This document shows positions 1 to 6,348 of a DNA stretch of 9,824 nucleotides, one piece after another. The DNA is from Methanobacteriota archaeon. GTDB lineage: Archaea > Thermoplasmatota > Thermoplasmata > RBG-16-68-12 > EA-27. The translations under genes and the position numbers were made by a program. Numbering within the stretch: position 1 is the stretch's first letter; every line of letters begins with the position of its first letter. A model generated the notes under the pieces. It was not told where the DNA came from, made no database searches, and was given only the letters and a program-made list of their open reading frames with translations. The DNA is taken from assembly GCA_016207545.1 (NCBI GenBank), contig JACQPO010000191.1, positions 1 through 9,824 of the forward strand. The letters run 5' to 3'.

Positions 1-1698
1 CGCGAGCACCGCCGCCAACAACGCCCGGCTGACTGCGACAACGTCGTCTGCGGTCCGCGCCCCGGAGGCGATCGCGTCCATTTCGCGCTCGAGCCGCGCG
101 GTCATGTCCGGTCTCGCAACCTGGCCGCCGAACGCCTCGAGCGCCTCCACGACCGCGCGCCCCGCGGCGGTCACGCGGATCCGGCGTCCCTCGACGTACC
201 CTCGGTCGTACAGCTTCTGCACGATGTCGTGGCGCGTGGACTTCGTGCCGAGGCCGTGCGCCTCCATCTCCTGGATCAGGTGGCCCTGCGTGTACCGAGG
301 CGGCGGCTCCGTCTCCCCGGGTTCGAGGGTGACCGCCGCCACGGGGATCCAGTCCCCCACGGAAGCCTGGGGCAGTTCCGCGGCGGCGAACGCGGGCCCG
401 TAATACGCCCGCCAGCCCGGGTCGAGGAGCGTCCGCCCGCGGGCCACGAACGGTTCCCCGCCAATCTCGAGTCGAAGCTCCGCCGCGAGTTCCCGCGAGC
501 TCGGCGCGAGGGTCGCGAGGAACCGGCGGACGACGAGTTCGTACACCTTCCAGTGGTCCGGCCGCAGCTTGTTCTTCGGCGCGGGTTGCGTCGGGTAAAT
601 CGGCGGATGGTCCGTCGCCTGCACGGGACCGCGGGATGGGCGAATCGTCTCCTGCGCGAGCACGGCGGAAACCTGCTCGCCAAATTCGGAGTCCCGCAGC
701 CGCTCGAGGGCCGCGCGCAGGTTCAGGCTTTGGGGGTACACCGTGTTGTCCGTCCGTGGGTAGGAGATGTATCCGCTGCGGTACAGGCCCTCCGCGACCG
801 CCATCGCGCGCGCCGCGCCGAACCCGAGCCGTGTCGCTTCCGCGAGGAAGGAGGTCGTGTTGAACGGCGGCGGGCGACGTCCCTCCACCTCTTCTCGCCG
901 CGCGTCGACGACGAGCCCTTGGTCCGCGAGGGCCGCCCGTGCCTGCGCGGCCTCCGCCTCGTCCTGCCGCAGGAATCGTTCCGTCGCATGAGAGGCGGTG
1001 GCCGGCGGCTCCGAGGCCAAGGCGGCGGCGATCCGCCAGTAGGGTTGTGGGACGAACTCCTCGATTTCCCGCTCCCGCTCGACGAGGAGCCCGAGGGTCG
1101 GGGTCTGCACCCGGCCGACGGAGAGGAACTCGTGCCCGCGTAGGTCGCAGGCGAGGGAGAGGAACCGCGTGAGCACCGCGCCCCACACGAGGTCGACCGC
1201 CCCGCGCGCCCGCGCGGCGTCCGCGAGCCGTTCGTCCACCTCGACCGGATTCCGGAAAGCATCCTCGATTTCCCACGCCGTCAGCGCGCTGAACCGCGCC
1301 CGCCGGGCGGGCAGGTCCGGCTTCCCCTCCCGCGCAATCCGCAACGCCTCGGACCCGATGAGCTCGCCCTCCCGGTCGTAGTCCGTGCACACCCACGCCT
1401 CGTCCGCGTCCGCGGCCAGGCCTCGAAGCGCGTCCCCGATCGCGGGTTCGCCGATCGTCTCCACGGGCGTCGCGGCGAGCAGCGCGTCGAGGTCCTCCCG
1501 TTTCCACACGTGGAATTCCGGCGGGTAGTCCAGTCCGACAAGGTGGCCGCGGAGCCCGAGGACCGTGTGCGCGACCCCGTCCCGTTCGAATTCGAACGTG
1601 GTGACGCCCACGCGACGGCGCTTGAACGTCCCCTTCGACAACACGACGGCGAGCCGTAGGGCCGCAGAGCCCTTCTCGGCTATGACAAGCCGTCGCAC
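1..1698 (-). CDS. topA: Second type IA DNA topoisomerase (TopA paralogue), 3' end outside window
   Basis: The first 566 codons of a type IA topoisomerase, which relaxes negatively supercoiled DNA by passing a strand through a transient single-strand break. The start is GTG; translation begins (V/M)RRLVIAEK and aligns residue for residue with the MRKLIVTEK start of the complete copy downstream of 5066. The Toprim domain is intact: Glu8 and the DYDREGE motif with Asp106, Asp108 and Glu110. The active-site tyrosine is Tyr313 in SGYISYPRTDN, and FLSVGRVQTPTL and YTQGHLIQEM are also present. There is no stop codon up to the left edge, where the sequence aligns with about residue 570 of the other copy, just before its zinc ribbons; whether this copy has zinc ribbons cannot be seen. 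It has clearly diverged (for example residues 227-266), so it is a distinct paralogue and probably active. A TATA box 27 bases upstream suggests a leaderless mRNA. Confidence 0.93.
   Translation of the reverse strand, partial: MRRLVIAEKGSAALRLAVVLSKGTFKRRRVGVTTFEFERDGVAHTVLGLRGHLVGLDYPPEFHVWKREDLDALLAATPVETIGEPAIGDALRGLAADADEAWVCTDYDREGELIGSEALRIAREGKPDLPARRARFSALTAWEIEDAFRNPVEVDERLADAARARGAVDLVWGAVLTRFLSLACDLRGHEFLSVGRVQTPTLGLLVEREREIEEFVPQPYWRIAAALASEPPATASHATERFLRQDEAEAAQARAALADQGLVVDARREEVEGRRPPPFNTTSFLAEATRLGFGAARAMAVAEGLYRSGYISYPRTDNTVYPQSLNLRAALERLRDSEFGEQVSAVLAQETIRPSRGPVQATDHPPIYPTQPAPKNKLRPDHWKVYELVVRRFLATLAPSSRELAAELRLEIGGEPFVARGRTLLDPGWRAYYGPAFAAAELPQASVGDWIPVAAVTLEPGETEPPPRYTQGHLIQEMEAHGLGTKSTRHDIVQKLYDRGYVEGRRIRVTAAGRAVVEALEAFGGQVARPDMTARLEREMDAIASGARTADDVVAVSRALLAAVLA
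520..597. repeat. 78-base tract identical to 3885-3962 in topA
   Basis: All 78 bases (26 codons, residues YPTQPAPKNK then LRPDHWKVYELVVRRF) match the other topoisomerase gene without one wobble difference. The first mismatches are at 519 on one side and at 598, 601 and 607 on the other. Other well-conserved motifs of the two genes, such as the one encoding DYDREGE, give identical runs of only about 27 bases. Confidence 0.85.
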
Positions 1699-1720
1699 GG
1701 CGGACCCATCGGATTCCGCG

Positions 1721-1731
1721 CTATTTAATGG
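1721..1731 (-). promoter_or_regulatory. TATA box of the second topoisomerase gene
   Basis: On the minus strand this reads CCATTAAATAG. Its centre is about 27 bases upstream of the GTG at 1698, the spacing expected when transcription starts at or next to the start codon, so the mRNA is probably leaderless. The same 11 bases occur upstream of topA at 5096-5106. The box overlaps the last codons and the TAG stop of the RidA-family gene. Confidence 0.65.
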
Positions 1732-2125
1732 CCGTGCCCTCCGGCACGTACGCCTCCGCCTCGATCTCGACGAGCATGTCCGGGTCGATGAGACCCCGTA
1801 CTTCCACCATGGAGGTGGCCGGCCGCACATCGCGGAAGAACTCCCCGTGGGCCTTCCCGATTTTCTCCCAGTCCGCGATGTTCGTGACGAACATCCGCGT
1901 GCGGACGACGTCCTTCTTGGAGGCGCCTGCGGACCGGAGCGCGCGCTCGACGTTCCGCAGCGCCTGCACCGTCTGCGCGTACGCGTCCTCGCGGCCGACG
2001 ATCTTCCCGACCTCGTCCGTCGCCGTCGTGCCCGACACCCACACGAAGGGGCCCACGCGCACCGCGCGCGAGTAGCCGACGATCGGTTCCCACCGCGTCC
2101 CCGAGGAGATGTTCCTGCGCTCCAT
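1721..2125 (-). CDS. RidA family (YjgF/YER057c/UK114) protein
   Basis: A 134-residue protein of the RidA/YjgF fold, whose best-known members form cytosolic trimers that hydrolyse reactive enamine/imine intermediates to ketoacids. Family features seen: VGPFVWVSGTTA (about 24-35), the helix AYAQTVQALRNVERAL (48-63), DVVRTRMFVTNIADW (72-86), the HGEFFRDVRPATSMVEV block (93-109) and the closing MLVEIEAEAYV (117-127). These give a full-length domain. The Arg of canonical RidA deaminases (the R of E. coli VEVARLP) is not at its usual place: the sequence is VEVRGLIDP, with Gly there and Arg one residue earlier, so the substrate or activity may differ. ATG 2125 is chosen because it gives the normal length and follows GGGGAG at a 4-base gap; a longer in-frame reading would run into the SRPBCC gene. 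It lies 47 bases after that gene on the same strand. Confidence 0.9.
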   Translation of the reverse strand: MERRNISSGTRWEPIVGYSRAVRVGPFVWVSGTTATDEVGKIVGREDAYAQTVQALRNVERALRSAGASKKDVVRTRMFVTNIADWEKIGKAHGEFFRDVRPATSMVEVRGLIDPDMLVEIEAEAYVPEGTAIK

Positions 2126-2129
2126 CGAA

Positions 2130-2135
2130 CTCCCC
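2130..2135 (-). promoter_or_regulatory. Possible ribosome binding site of the RidA-family gene
   Basis: On the minus strand this reads GGGGAG and ends 4 bases before the ATG at 2125. It could pair with the CCUCC of archaeal 16S rRNA, although the gap is short. No convincing TATA box lies at the leaderless distance, which favours co-transcription with the upstream gene. Confidence 0.4.
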
Positions 2136-2158
2136 GGTCGGGCATGGCCGGGGGATGC

Positions 2159-2173
2159 AAAAACCCGACGGGT
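2159..2173 (-). terminator. Weak candidate terminator or T tract after the SRPBCC gene
   Basis: On the minus strand, ACCC and GGGT can pair around a 3-base loop beginning in the stop codon, followed by a run of five T. Archaeal termination favours T runs on the non-template strand, so partial termination between the two small genes is possible. The stem is only 4 bp, so this is weak. Confidence 0.25.
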
Positions 2174-2613
2174 CAGTTGTCCGCGAACCCCTGGTCCCAT
2201 GTGCGCGTCGAATCGTGGTTGCGCAGGTCGACGCCGAACTCCGCCGCGGCCTTCAGCGCGAGGAGGACGGAGACCCATCCCGCGTGGTTCTCCGCCCACC
2301 ACTCCGCGGGCACGCCCGTCTCCGTGAGCGCGAGCTCCGTCCCGCCCCTCCCGTCGTCCGCGAGGTCGAACGTAGCAATCGACTCGCCGAAGTATCGCAC
2401 GGCGAACCGCCGCGGCGGTGCGTTGTCCACGACCGCGCCCCGCCACGTCTGCCCGTTCATGAACCGGAAGTGGATCGCCCCGGCTCGCTCCTCCGCGGAC
2501 TCCGCCCAGAACCGAGACCGGCCCTCCTCCGTCGCGAGGAACCGGTGCACCTCCACGGGCGGAACGTTCAGGTGAATGCGCCAGCGAACCGTTTTCGTAC
2601 CCGGGGATTCCAT
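2173..2613 (-). CDS. SRPBCC superfamily (AHSA1/START-like) protein
   Basis: A 146-residue cytosolic protein of the SRPBCC (Bet v 1/START-like) superfamily, closest in pattern to the AHSA1 group. The fold makes a deep hydrophobic ligand-binding cavity; the ligand cannot be told from sequence. Seen: the opening strand VRWRIHLNVPPVEVHRFLAT (9-28), RSRFWAESAEER (32-43), a central beta sheet (about 46-97), and the C-terminal helix GWVSVLLALKAAAEFGVDLR (112-131) followed by NHDSTRTWDQGFADN, a signature ending I recognise from this group. ATG 2613 is chosen because it starts just before the first strand and is preceded by GAGG at an 8-base gap. The longer in-frame reading would overlap topA by about 350 bases. 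It begins 71 bases after the topA stop and is probably co-transcribed with it. No link with topoisomerase function is known to me. Confidence 0.87.
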   Translation of the reverse strand: MESPGTKTVRWRIHLNVPPVEVHRFLATEEGRSRFWAESAEERAGAIHFRFMNGQTWRGAVVDNAPPRRFAVRYFGESIATFDLADDGRGGTELALTETGVPAEWWAENHAGWVSVLLALKAAAEFGVDLRNHDSTRTWDQGFADN

Positions 2614-2621
2614 TTCCCCAC

Positions 2622-2625
2622 CCTC
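2622..2625 (-). promoter_or_regulatory. Ribosome binding site of the SRPBCC gene
   Basis: GAGG on the minus strand lies 8 bases before the ATG at 2613, the same gap as in the strong sucD site. It supports this start over the longer in-frame readings that run into topA. Confidence 0.45.
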
Positions 2626-2684
2626 GTCCAGAAACGGGTACGGGCGGAAAGACGTTTGGCGGCGTTCGTCGCGAGGGGGGATGG

Positions 2685-5066
2685 CTAAGGTCCCAGCTTC
2701 GTGGCGGTGGCCTCGGGGCTCGCCGCGGGGGGCGGGGACGGCGCCGGCTTCCGTTTCCTCGGGGGCCGCTTCGCCTTTGCCTTCTCCGCGCGTGCGGCCG
2801 CCCGGTCGGCCTTCTTCGGACACGCCATGTTCACGCACAGGATCCACGGCGCTCGGCCGCGGCTGACGACCTTGATGATCGGGTTCCCGCACGCCTCGCA
2901 CCGATCCTCCGTCGGGATGATCAGGCCGCGCTGCGGGAGCGGGTGCGTGTTGTCGCACTCGGGATACCGCGTGCATCCGAGGAACCGCTTCCCGCGGCCG
3001 GAATGCCGGATGATCATCTCGCCCTTCTGGCACTTCTCACACCGGCCGACGATGTTCCGCCCCCGCAGGGTCACGCACTCCGCGTCGATGCAGAACACGT
3101 CCGGCTTGCCCACGCCCACGCGCTTCACGAGTGGGGAGCCGCACTCCGGACACGTGCTCTCCGCGGGCTCGATGAGCCCCGGCGGGAGCGGGTGGAACAC
3201 CTTGCACGTCGGGTAATTCGAGCAACCGACGAACCGCGCGCCCCGGCGGGTCTGCCGGATTGACAGGTCGCCGCCGCACTCCTTGCACTTCCCGACGAAG
3301 TTCTGCTCGAGCAGCGCGAGCGTGATTTCCTTCCCGATCGACTGTTCGTTCGCGACGAGCACCGCGAGCGCATCCTCGAGGAGCGCCTGCGACTCCCGCA
3401 CGACCTCGTCCTTCGTGCGCACGCCGCGGGCGATTTCGTCCATGTCGTGCTCGAGGTGCGCGGTCATCTCCGGTTCCGTTACCTTGCGCGCGTGGTCCTC
3501 GAGCGCCGCGATGAGCGCGCGTCCGGGCAACGTCGGCCGGATCGACCGGCCCTCGACGTACTTCCGATCGTACAGCTTCTGGATGATTTCGTGGCGCGTG
3601 GACTTCGTTCCGAGCGCGAGCCGTTCCATCTCCTGGATGAGCGCGCCCTGCGTGTACTGCGGCGGCGGCTTCGTCCGTTCCTCCGCCATCTCCACCGCCA
3701 ACAGCGGGATCGTCTCGCCTTCGACGAGCGCGGGGAGTTCCGACTCCCGCGTGTCCCAGTACGGGTAGTACCTCCGCCACCCGGGGTCGATGAGCCGGTA
3801 GCCGATCGCGAGGAACACTTCGCCGTTCGCGTCGATCTTCGCCTCGCTGGCGATGCCGACGGCGGGCGGGGCGACCGTCGCGAAGAACCGGCGGACGACG
3901 AGTTCGTACACCTTCCAGTGGTCCGGCCGCAGCTTGTTCTTCGGCGCGGGTTGCGTCGGGTAGATTGGCGGGTGGTCCGTCGCCTCCGTGCGCCCGCGGG
4001 TCGGGCGGATCGTCTCCTGCCGGAGCAGCTCCTCCGCGTCCGCGCGGAACTCGGACTCCCGCAGCTTCTCGAGCACGCCGCGGAGGGAGAGCGTCGGCGG
4101 GTAGACCGTGTTGTCCGTCCGCGGATACGAGATGTACCCGGAGGTGTACAGGTCCTCCGCGATCCGCATCGCGTAGGCGGCGCCCAGTCCGAGTCGGTTC
4201 GCCTCTGCGAGGAACATCGTCGTGTTGAACGGCGGCGGTCCCCGCTCCGTGCGCTCGTTCGCGACGTACTCCTTCACGACGCCACCCTTTGCCGGCCGCG
4301 CACGGGCGAGCGCGGCCTCCGCCTCCCGTTTGACCCAGAACTGGCCCTTCTCGTGGTTCGCGCGGAACGGGACGCCTCTCTCGAACGTCGCCTGGACCAG
4401 CCAGTATGGCTTGGGGACGAACTCCTCGATTTCCTTCTCCCGGTCCACGACGAGCGCGAGCGTCGGGGTCTGCACACGGCCCACGGACAGGAAGTCGTGG
4501 CCGACCTGGTTCGCCGCCATCGAGATGAACCGCGTGAGGACAGCGCCCCACGCGAGGTCCACGACCTGGCGGGACTCCGCGGCCTGGGCGAGCGGCAGGT
4601 CCACGTCCGCGAGATTTCGGAACGCCTCTTCGATCTCCCATTTCGTGAGCGAGGAGTACCGGGCGCGCCGCACACGGAGGTCCGGGTTCTCCTGCCGCAC
4701 GATGTCGAGCGCCTCCACGCCGATCAGCTCGCCCTCCCGGTCGTAGTCCGTGGCGATGATCACCTCGTTCTGCCCGCCGGCGACTTCGCGCAACGCCTGC
4801 TCCACGTTTTGCGCGGTAACGATCTTCACGGGCTCCGCCCACACGAGCTGCTTGAGGTCGACCTTCTCCCAGGCGTTGAGCTCCGGCGGGTAGTCGATGT
4901 TGAGGATATGCCCTCGCAGGCCGACGACGGTGTATTCGTCCCCGTCCTTCGCAAACGTGAACACGGGGACGCGGTGCGGGTACGCCCGCTTCATCTTCCC
5001 GTCCGAGAGAATCGTCGCGATGCGCGCCGCCGTGTTGTTCTTCTCCGTGACGATCAGCTTTCGCAT
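2685..5066 (-). CDS. topA: DNA topoisomerase I, archaeal type IA, with four zinc ribbons
   Basis: A complete 793-residue type IA topoisomerase. Toprim domain: Glu8 and ATDYDREGE with Asp107, Asp109 and Glu111. Active-site Tyr314 lies in SGYISYPRTDN; FLSVGRVQTPTL (192-203) and YTQGALIQEMERLALGTKST (471-490) complete the strand-passage core. The C-terminus carries four four-Cys ribbons: C594/C597/C615/C621, C639/C642/C659/C664, C676/C679/C698/C704 and C723/C726/C744/C749. They alternate A-B-A-B, where the A units contain GC..YP.C and HPLP, so an 80-residue pair seems duplicated. A Lys/Arg/Pro/Ala tail (751-793) follows and may bind DNA. ATG 5066 is chosen, not the in-frame GTG at 5084: it gives the usual MRKLIVTEK start and sits about 34 bases from the TATA box, whereas the GTG would lie upstream of the predicted transcription start. 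The gene is divergent from the zinc-ribbon gene at 5236. Confidence 0.96.
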   Translation of the reverse strand: MRKLIVTEKNNTAARIATILSDGKMKRAYPHRVPVFTFAKDGDEYTVVGLRGHILNIDYPPELNAWEKVDLKQLVWAEPVKIVTAQNVEQALREVAGGQNEVIIATDYDREGELIGVEALDIVRQENPDLRVRRARYSSLTKWEIEEAFRNLADVDLPLAQAAESRQVVDLAWGAVLTRFISMAANQVGHDFLSVGRVQTPTLALVVDREKEIEEFVPKPYWLVQATFERGVPFRANHEKGQFWVKREAEAALARARPAKGGVVKEYVANERTERGPPPFNTTMFLAEANRLGLGAAYAMRIAEDLYTSGYISYPRTDNTVYPPTLSLRGVLEKLRESEFRADAEELLRQETIRPTRGRTEATDHPPIYPTQPAPKNKLRPDHWKVYELVVRRFFATVAPPAVGIASEAKIDANGEVFLAIGYRLIDPGWRRYYPYWDTRESELPALVEGETIPLLAVEMAEERTKPPPQYTQGALIQEMERLALGTKSTRHEIIQKLYDRKYVEGRSIRPTLPGRALIAALEDHARKVTEPEMTAHLEHDMDEIARGVRTKDEVVRESQALLEDALAVLVANEQSIGKEITLALLEQNFVGKCKECGGDLSIRQTRRGARFVGCSNYPTCKVFHPLPPGLIEPAESTCPECGSPLVKRVGVGKPDVFCIDAECVTLRGRNIVGRCEKCQKGEMIIRHSGRGKRFLGCTRYPECDNTHPLPQRGLIIPTEDRCEACGNPIIKVVSRGRAPWILCVNMACPKKADRAAARAEKAKAKRPPRKRKPAPSPPPAASPEATATKLGP
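3885..3962. repeat. 78-base tract identical to 520-597 in the second topoisomerase gene
   Basis: The partner copy of the perfect match at 520-597. It encodes residues from about 369 to 394 of TopA, between the active-site domain and the core beta domain. Including short flanks (3877-3985 against 512-620), 105 of 109 bases match; one of the four changes alters an amino acid (Phe against Leu). Confidence 0.85.
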
Positions 5067-5095
5067 GGGCGCGGCCCGCGACACACGGGAGCGGT

Positions 5096-5106
5096 CTATT
5101 TAATGG
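5096..5106 (-). promoter_or_regulatory. TATA box of topA
   Basis: On the minus strand this reads CCATTAAATAG, identical to the element at 1721-1731. Its centre is about 34 bases before the ATG at 5066, which predicts a leader of roughly 8-10 bases and rules against the GTG at 5084. Confidence 0.65.
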
Positions 5107-5128
5107 TTTGGCGCACATTTTGGGGCCA

Positions 5129-5145
5129 ATGCGCGTGCGCGCGCG
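5129..5145. other. Alternating purine-pyrimidine GC tract (possible Z-DNA) between divergent promoters
   Basis: Seventeen bases alternate strictly between purine and pyrimidine, mostly as GC with one AT and one GT step. Such tracts can flip to left-handed DNA under negative supercoiling. It lies between the topA TATA box (5096-5106) and that of the divergent gene (5206-5213). The rest of 5107-5203 holds only a small GCGGC/GCCGC inverted repeat near 5163-5177. Confidence 0.4.
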
Positions 5146-5205
5146 AGGGCACGCACGACGGTGCGGCGGTAGGCCGCTGTCCGCCCCGCAATCCGACCCG
5201 GAACC

Positions 5206-5213
5206 CTTTTAAT
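5206..5213 (+). promoter_or_regulatory. TATA box of the zinc-ribbon membrane protein gene
   Basis: CTTTTAAT is centred about 26-27 bases before the ATG at 5236, the spacing for a leaderless transcript. It overlaps the in-frame ATG at 5212, so that upstream ATG cannot be in the mRNA. Confidence 0.65.
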
Positions 5214-5235
5214 GTGGCCGCAAATCCGGCCCGCG

Positions 5236-6348
5236 ATGTCCGCTCCCTCCCCCGTCGCAACCGGCGCGCGGCAATTCCCGTGCAAGAATTGTGGCGCGAA
5301 CCTCGATTACGCTCCCGGGACGACGTCCCTGAAGTGCCAGTATTGCGGGACCGAGAACGAGATCACGGTCGAGGCGAAGCCGATCGTCGAGCATGAGATT
5401 GAGGAGCTCGAACTGCTCGCGAAGACGCAGGCGACGGGCTTCGGCGCGGAGACCCGGTCCTTTCGGTGCAAGAACTGCTCGGCCACGTCCTCCGTCCCCG
5501 CGGGCACGACCGCGACCCGCTGTCCGTTCTGCGGATCGGACGTCGTGTTCGAGGCGCCGAGCAACCCGAACATGGTTCGTCCGGAGAGCGTCATCCCGTT
5601 CCAGGTCGCCACGGACGCCGCGACCCAGAAGTTCCGGGACTGGCTCCGACGCCGGTGGCTCGCGCCCGGTGCGCTCAAGAAGATGGCGCAGCTCGCGAAG
5701 ATCGACGGCGTGTACGAGCCGTTCTTCACGTACGACTCGCAGGCGGATTCCGACTGGTCCGGCGAGGCGGGCCATTACTACTACGTGTCCGTCCCCGCGA
5801 CGGTCATGCGGAACGGGAAGCCGACGACGGTCACGCGGCAGGAGCGCCGCATCCGGTGGGAGTCCCGGTCCGGACACCACGGCCAGTTCTACGACGACGT
5901 GCTCATCGGCGCGTCCCGCGGCCTACCGGAGCGGATTGTGACGAAAGCGTACCCGTTCCACCTCGGTACGCTCGTCCCTTACGATCCCCGGTTCCTCGCG
6001 GGCTTCCTGGCGGAGGAGTACTCCGTCGACCCGCGGGAAGGGTGGCAGAAGGCGAAGATCCAGATCGTCGAGAACGAGCGGCGGGAGTGCTCGAGGTCGC
6101 TCGACGGCGACACGCAGCGCGGGCTCCGGGTGAGCACTCGGCTCAGCCGCTCGACGTGGAAGCACGTCCTCCTCCCGTTGTACGTCGCCGCCTACATGTA
6201 CGGGCCGAAGACGTACCGGTTCGTCGTCAACGGGCAGACGGGCGAGGTGCAGGGCGAGGCGCCGATCAGCTGGATCAAGGTTGCCGCGGTCGTGGGCGGC
6301 ATCGCCGCCGCAATCGCAATCATCGCCAAGCTCGCGGGTGCGTTCTGA
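5236..6348 (+). CDS. Double zinc-ribbon protein with C-terminal membrane helix, function unknown
   Basis: A 370-residue protein. Two rubredoxin-like zinc ribbons open it, with the same spacing: C16-x2-C19-x14-C34-x2-C37 and C78-x2-C81-x14-C96-x2-C99, joined by a Glu-rich linker (51-62). A conserved middle region follows with SVIPFQV (118-124), the WLAPGALKKM block (141-150), IDGVYEPFFTYD (156-167), LVPYDPRFLAGFLAEEY (246-262) and, near the end, YRFVVNGQTGEVQGEAPISW (327-346). Residues 349-366 are a hydrophobic Ala/Ile/Val helix, so the C-terminus is probably membrane-anchored. I recognise this layout as a widespread uncharacterised family, some members of which carry misleading PriA-helicase-like names; no helicase motifs are present here. 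ATG 5236 is chosen over ATG 5212 because the latter lies in the TATA box. The gene is divergent from topA and convergent with sucD, so it is probably monocistronic. A role cannot be assigned. Confidence 0.9.
   Translation: MSAPSPVATGARQFPCKNCGANLDYAPGTTSLKCQYCGTENEITVEAKPIVEHEIEELELLAKTQATGFGAETRSFRCKNCSATSSVPAGTTATRCPFCGSDVVFEAPSNPNMVRPESVIPFQVATDAATQKFRDWLRRRWLAPGALKKMAQLAKIDGVYEPFFTYDSQADSDWSGEAGHYYYVSVPATVMRNGKPTTVTRQERRIRWESRSGHHGQFYDDVLIGASRGLPERIVTKAYPFHLGTLVPYDPRFLAGFLAEEYSVDPREGWQKAKIQIVENERRECSRSLDGDTQRGLRVSTRLSRSTWKHVLLPLYVAAYMYGPKTYRFVVNGQTGEVQGEAPISWIKVAAVVGGIAAAIAIIAKLAGAF

Noticed and set aside
229..1143. A 304-codon plus-strand frame opposite the second topoisomerase
   Set aside because: The minus-strand frame encodes a clear topoisomerase over the whole stretch; this one has no family features.
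1721..2446. A longer form of the RidA-family protein
   Set aside because: The extension is antisense-free but out of frame over the SRPBCC gene, and the RidA domain is complete from ATG 2125.
2173..3033. A longer 286-residue form of the SRPBCC protein
   Set aside because: The extra part overlaps the 3' end of topA out of frame and has shadow-like composition; the domain starts right after ATG 2613.
5067..5084. GTG at 5084 as the topA start
   Set aside because: It lies only about 12-16 bases from the TATA box, upstream of the expected transcription start, and adds six residues not seen at the start of the paralogue.
3037..5118. A 693-codon minus-strand frame within topA
   Set aside because: It is an out-of-frame reading of topA, full of Arg, Gly and Ala, while the topA frame encodes all expected motifs.
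5212..5235. ATG at 5212 as the start of the zinc-ribbon gene
   Set aside because: It overlaps the TATA box; ATG 5236 lies at the leaderless distance.
3447..5396. A 649-codon plus-strand open frame opposite topA and running past its start
   Set aside because: It is the antisense shadow of a GC-rich gene: Arg/Val/Leu/Pro-rich with no recognisable domain, and it crosses two promoters and the zinc-ribbon gene.
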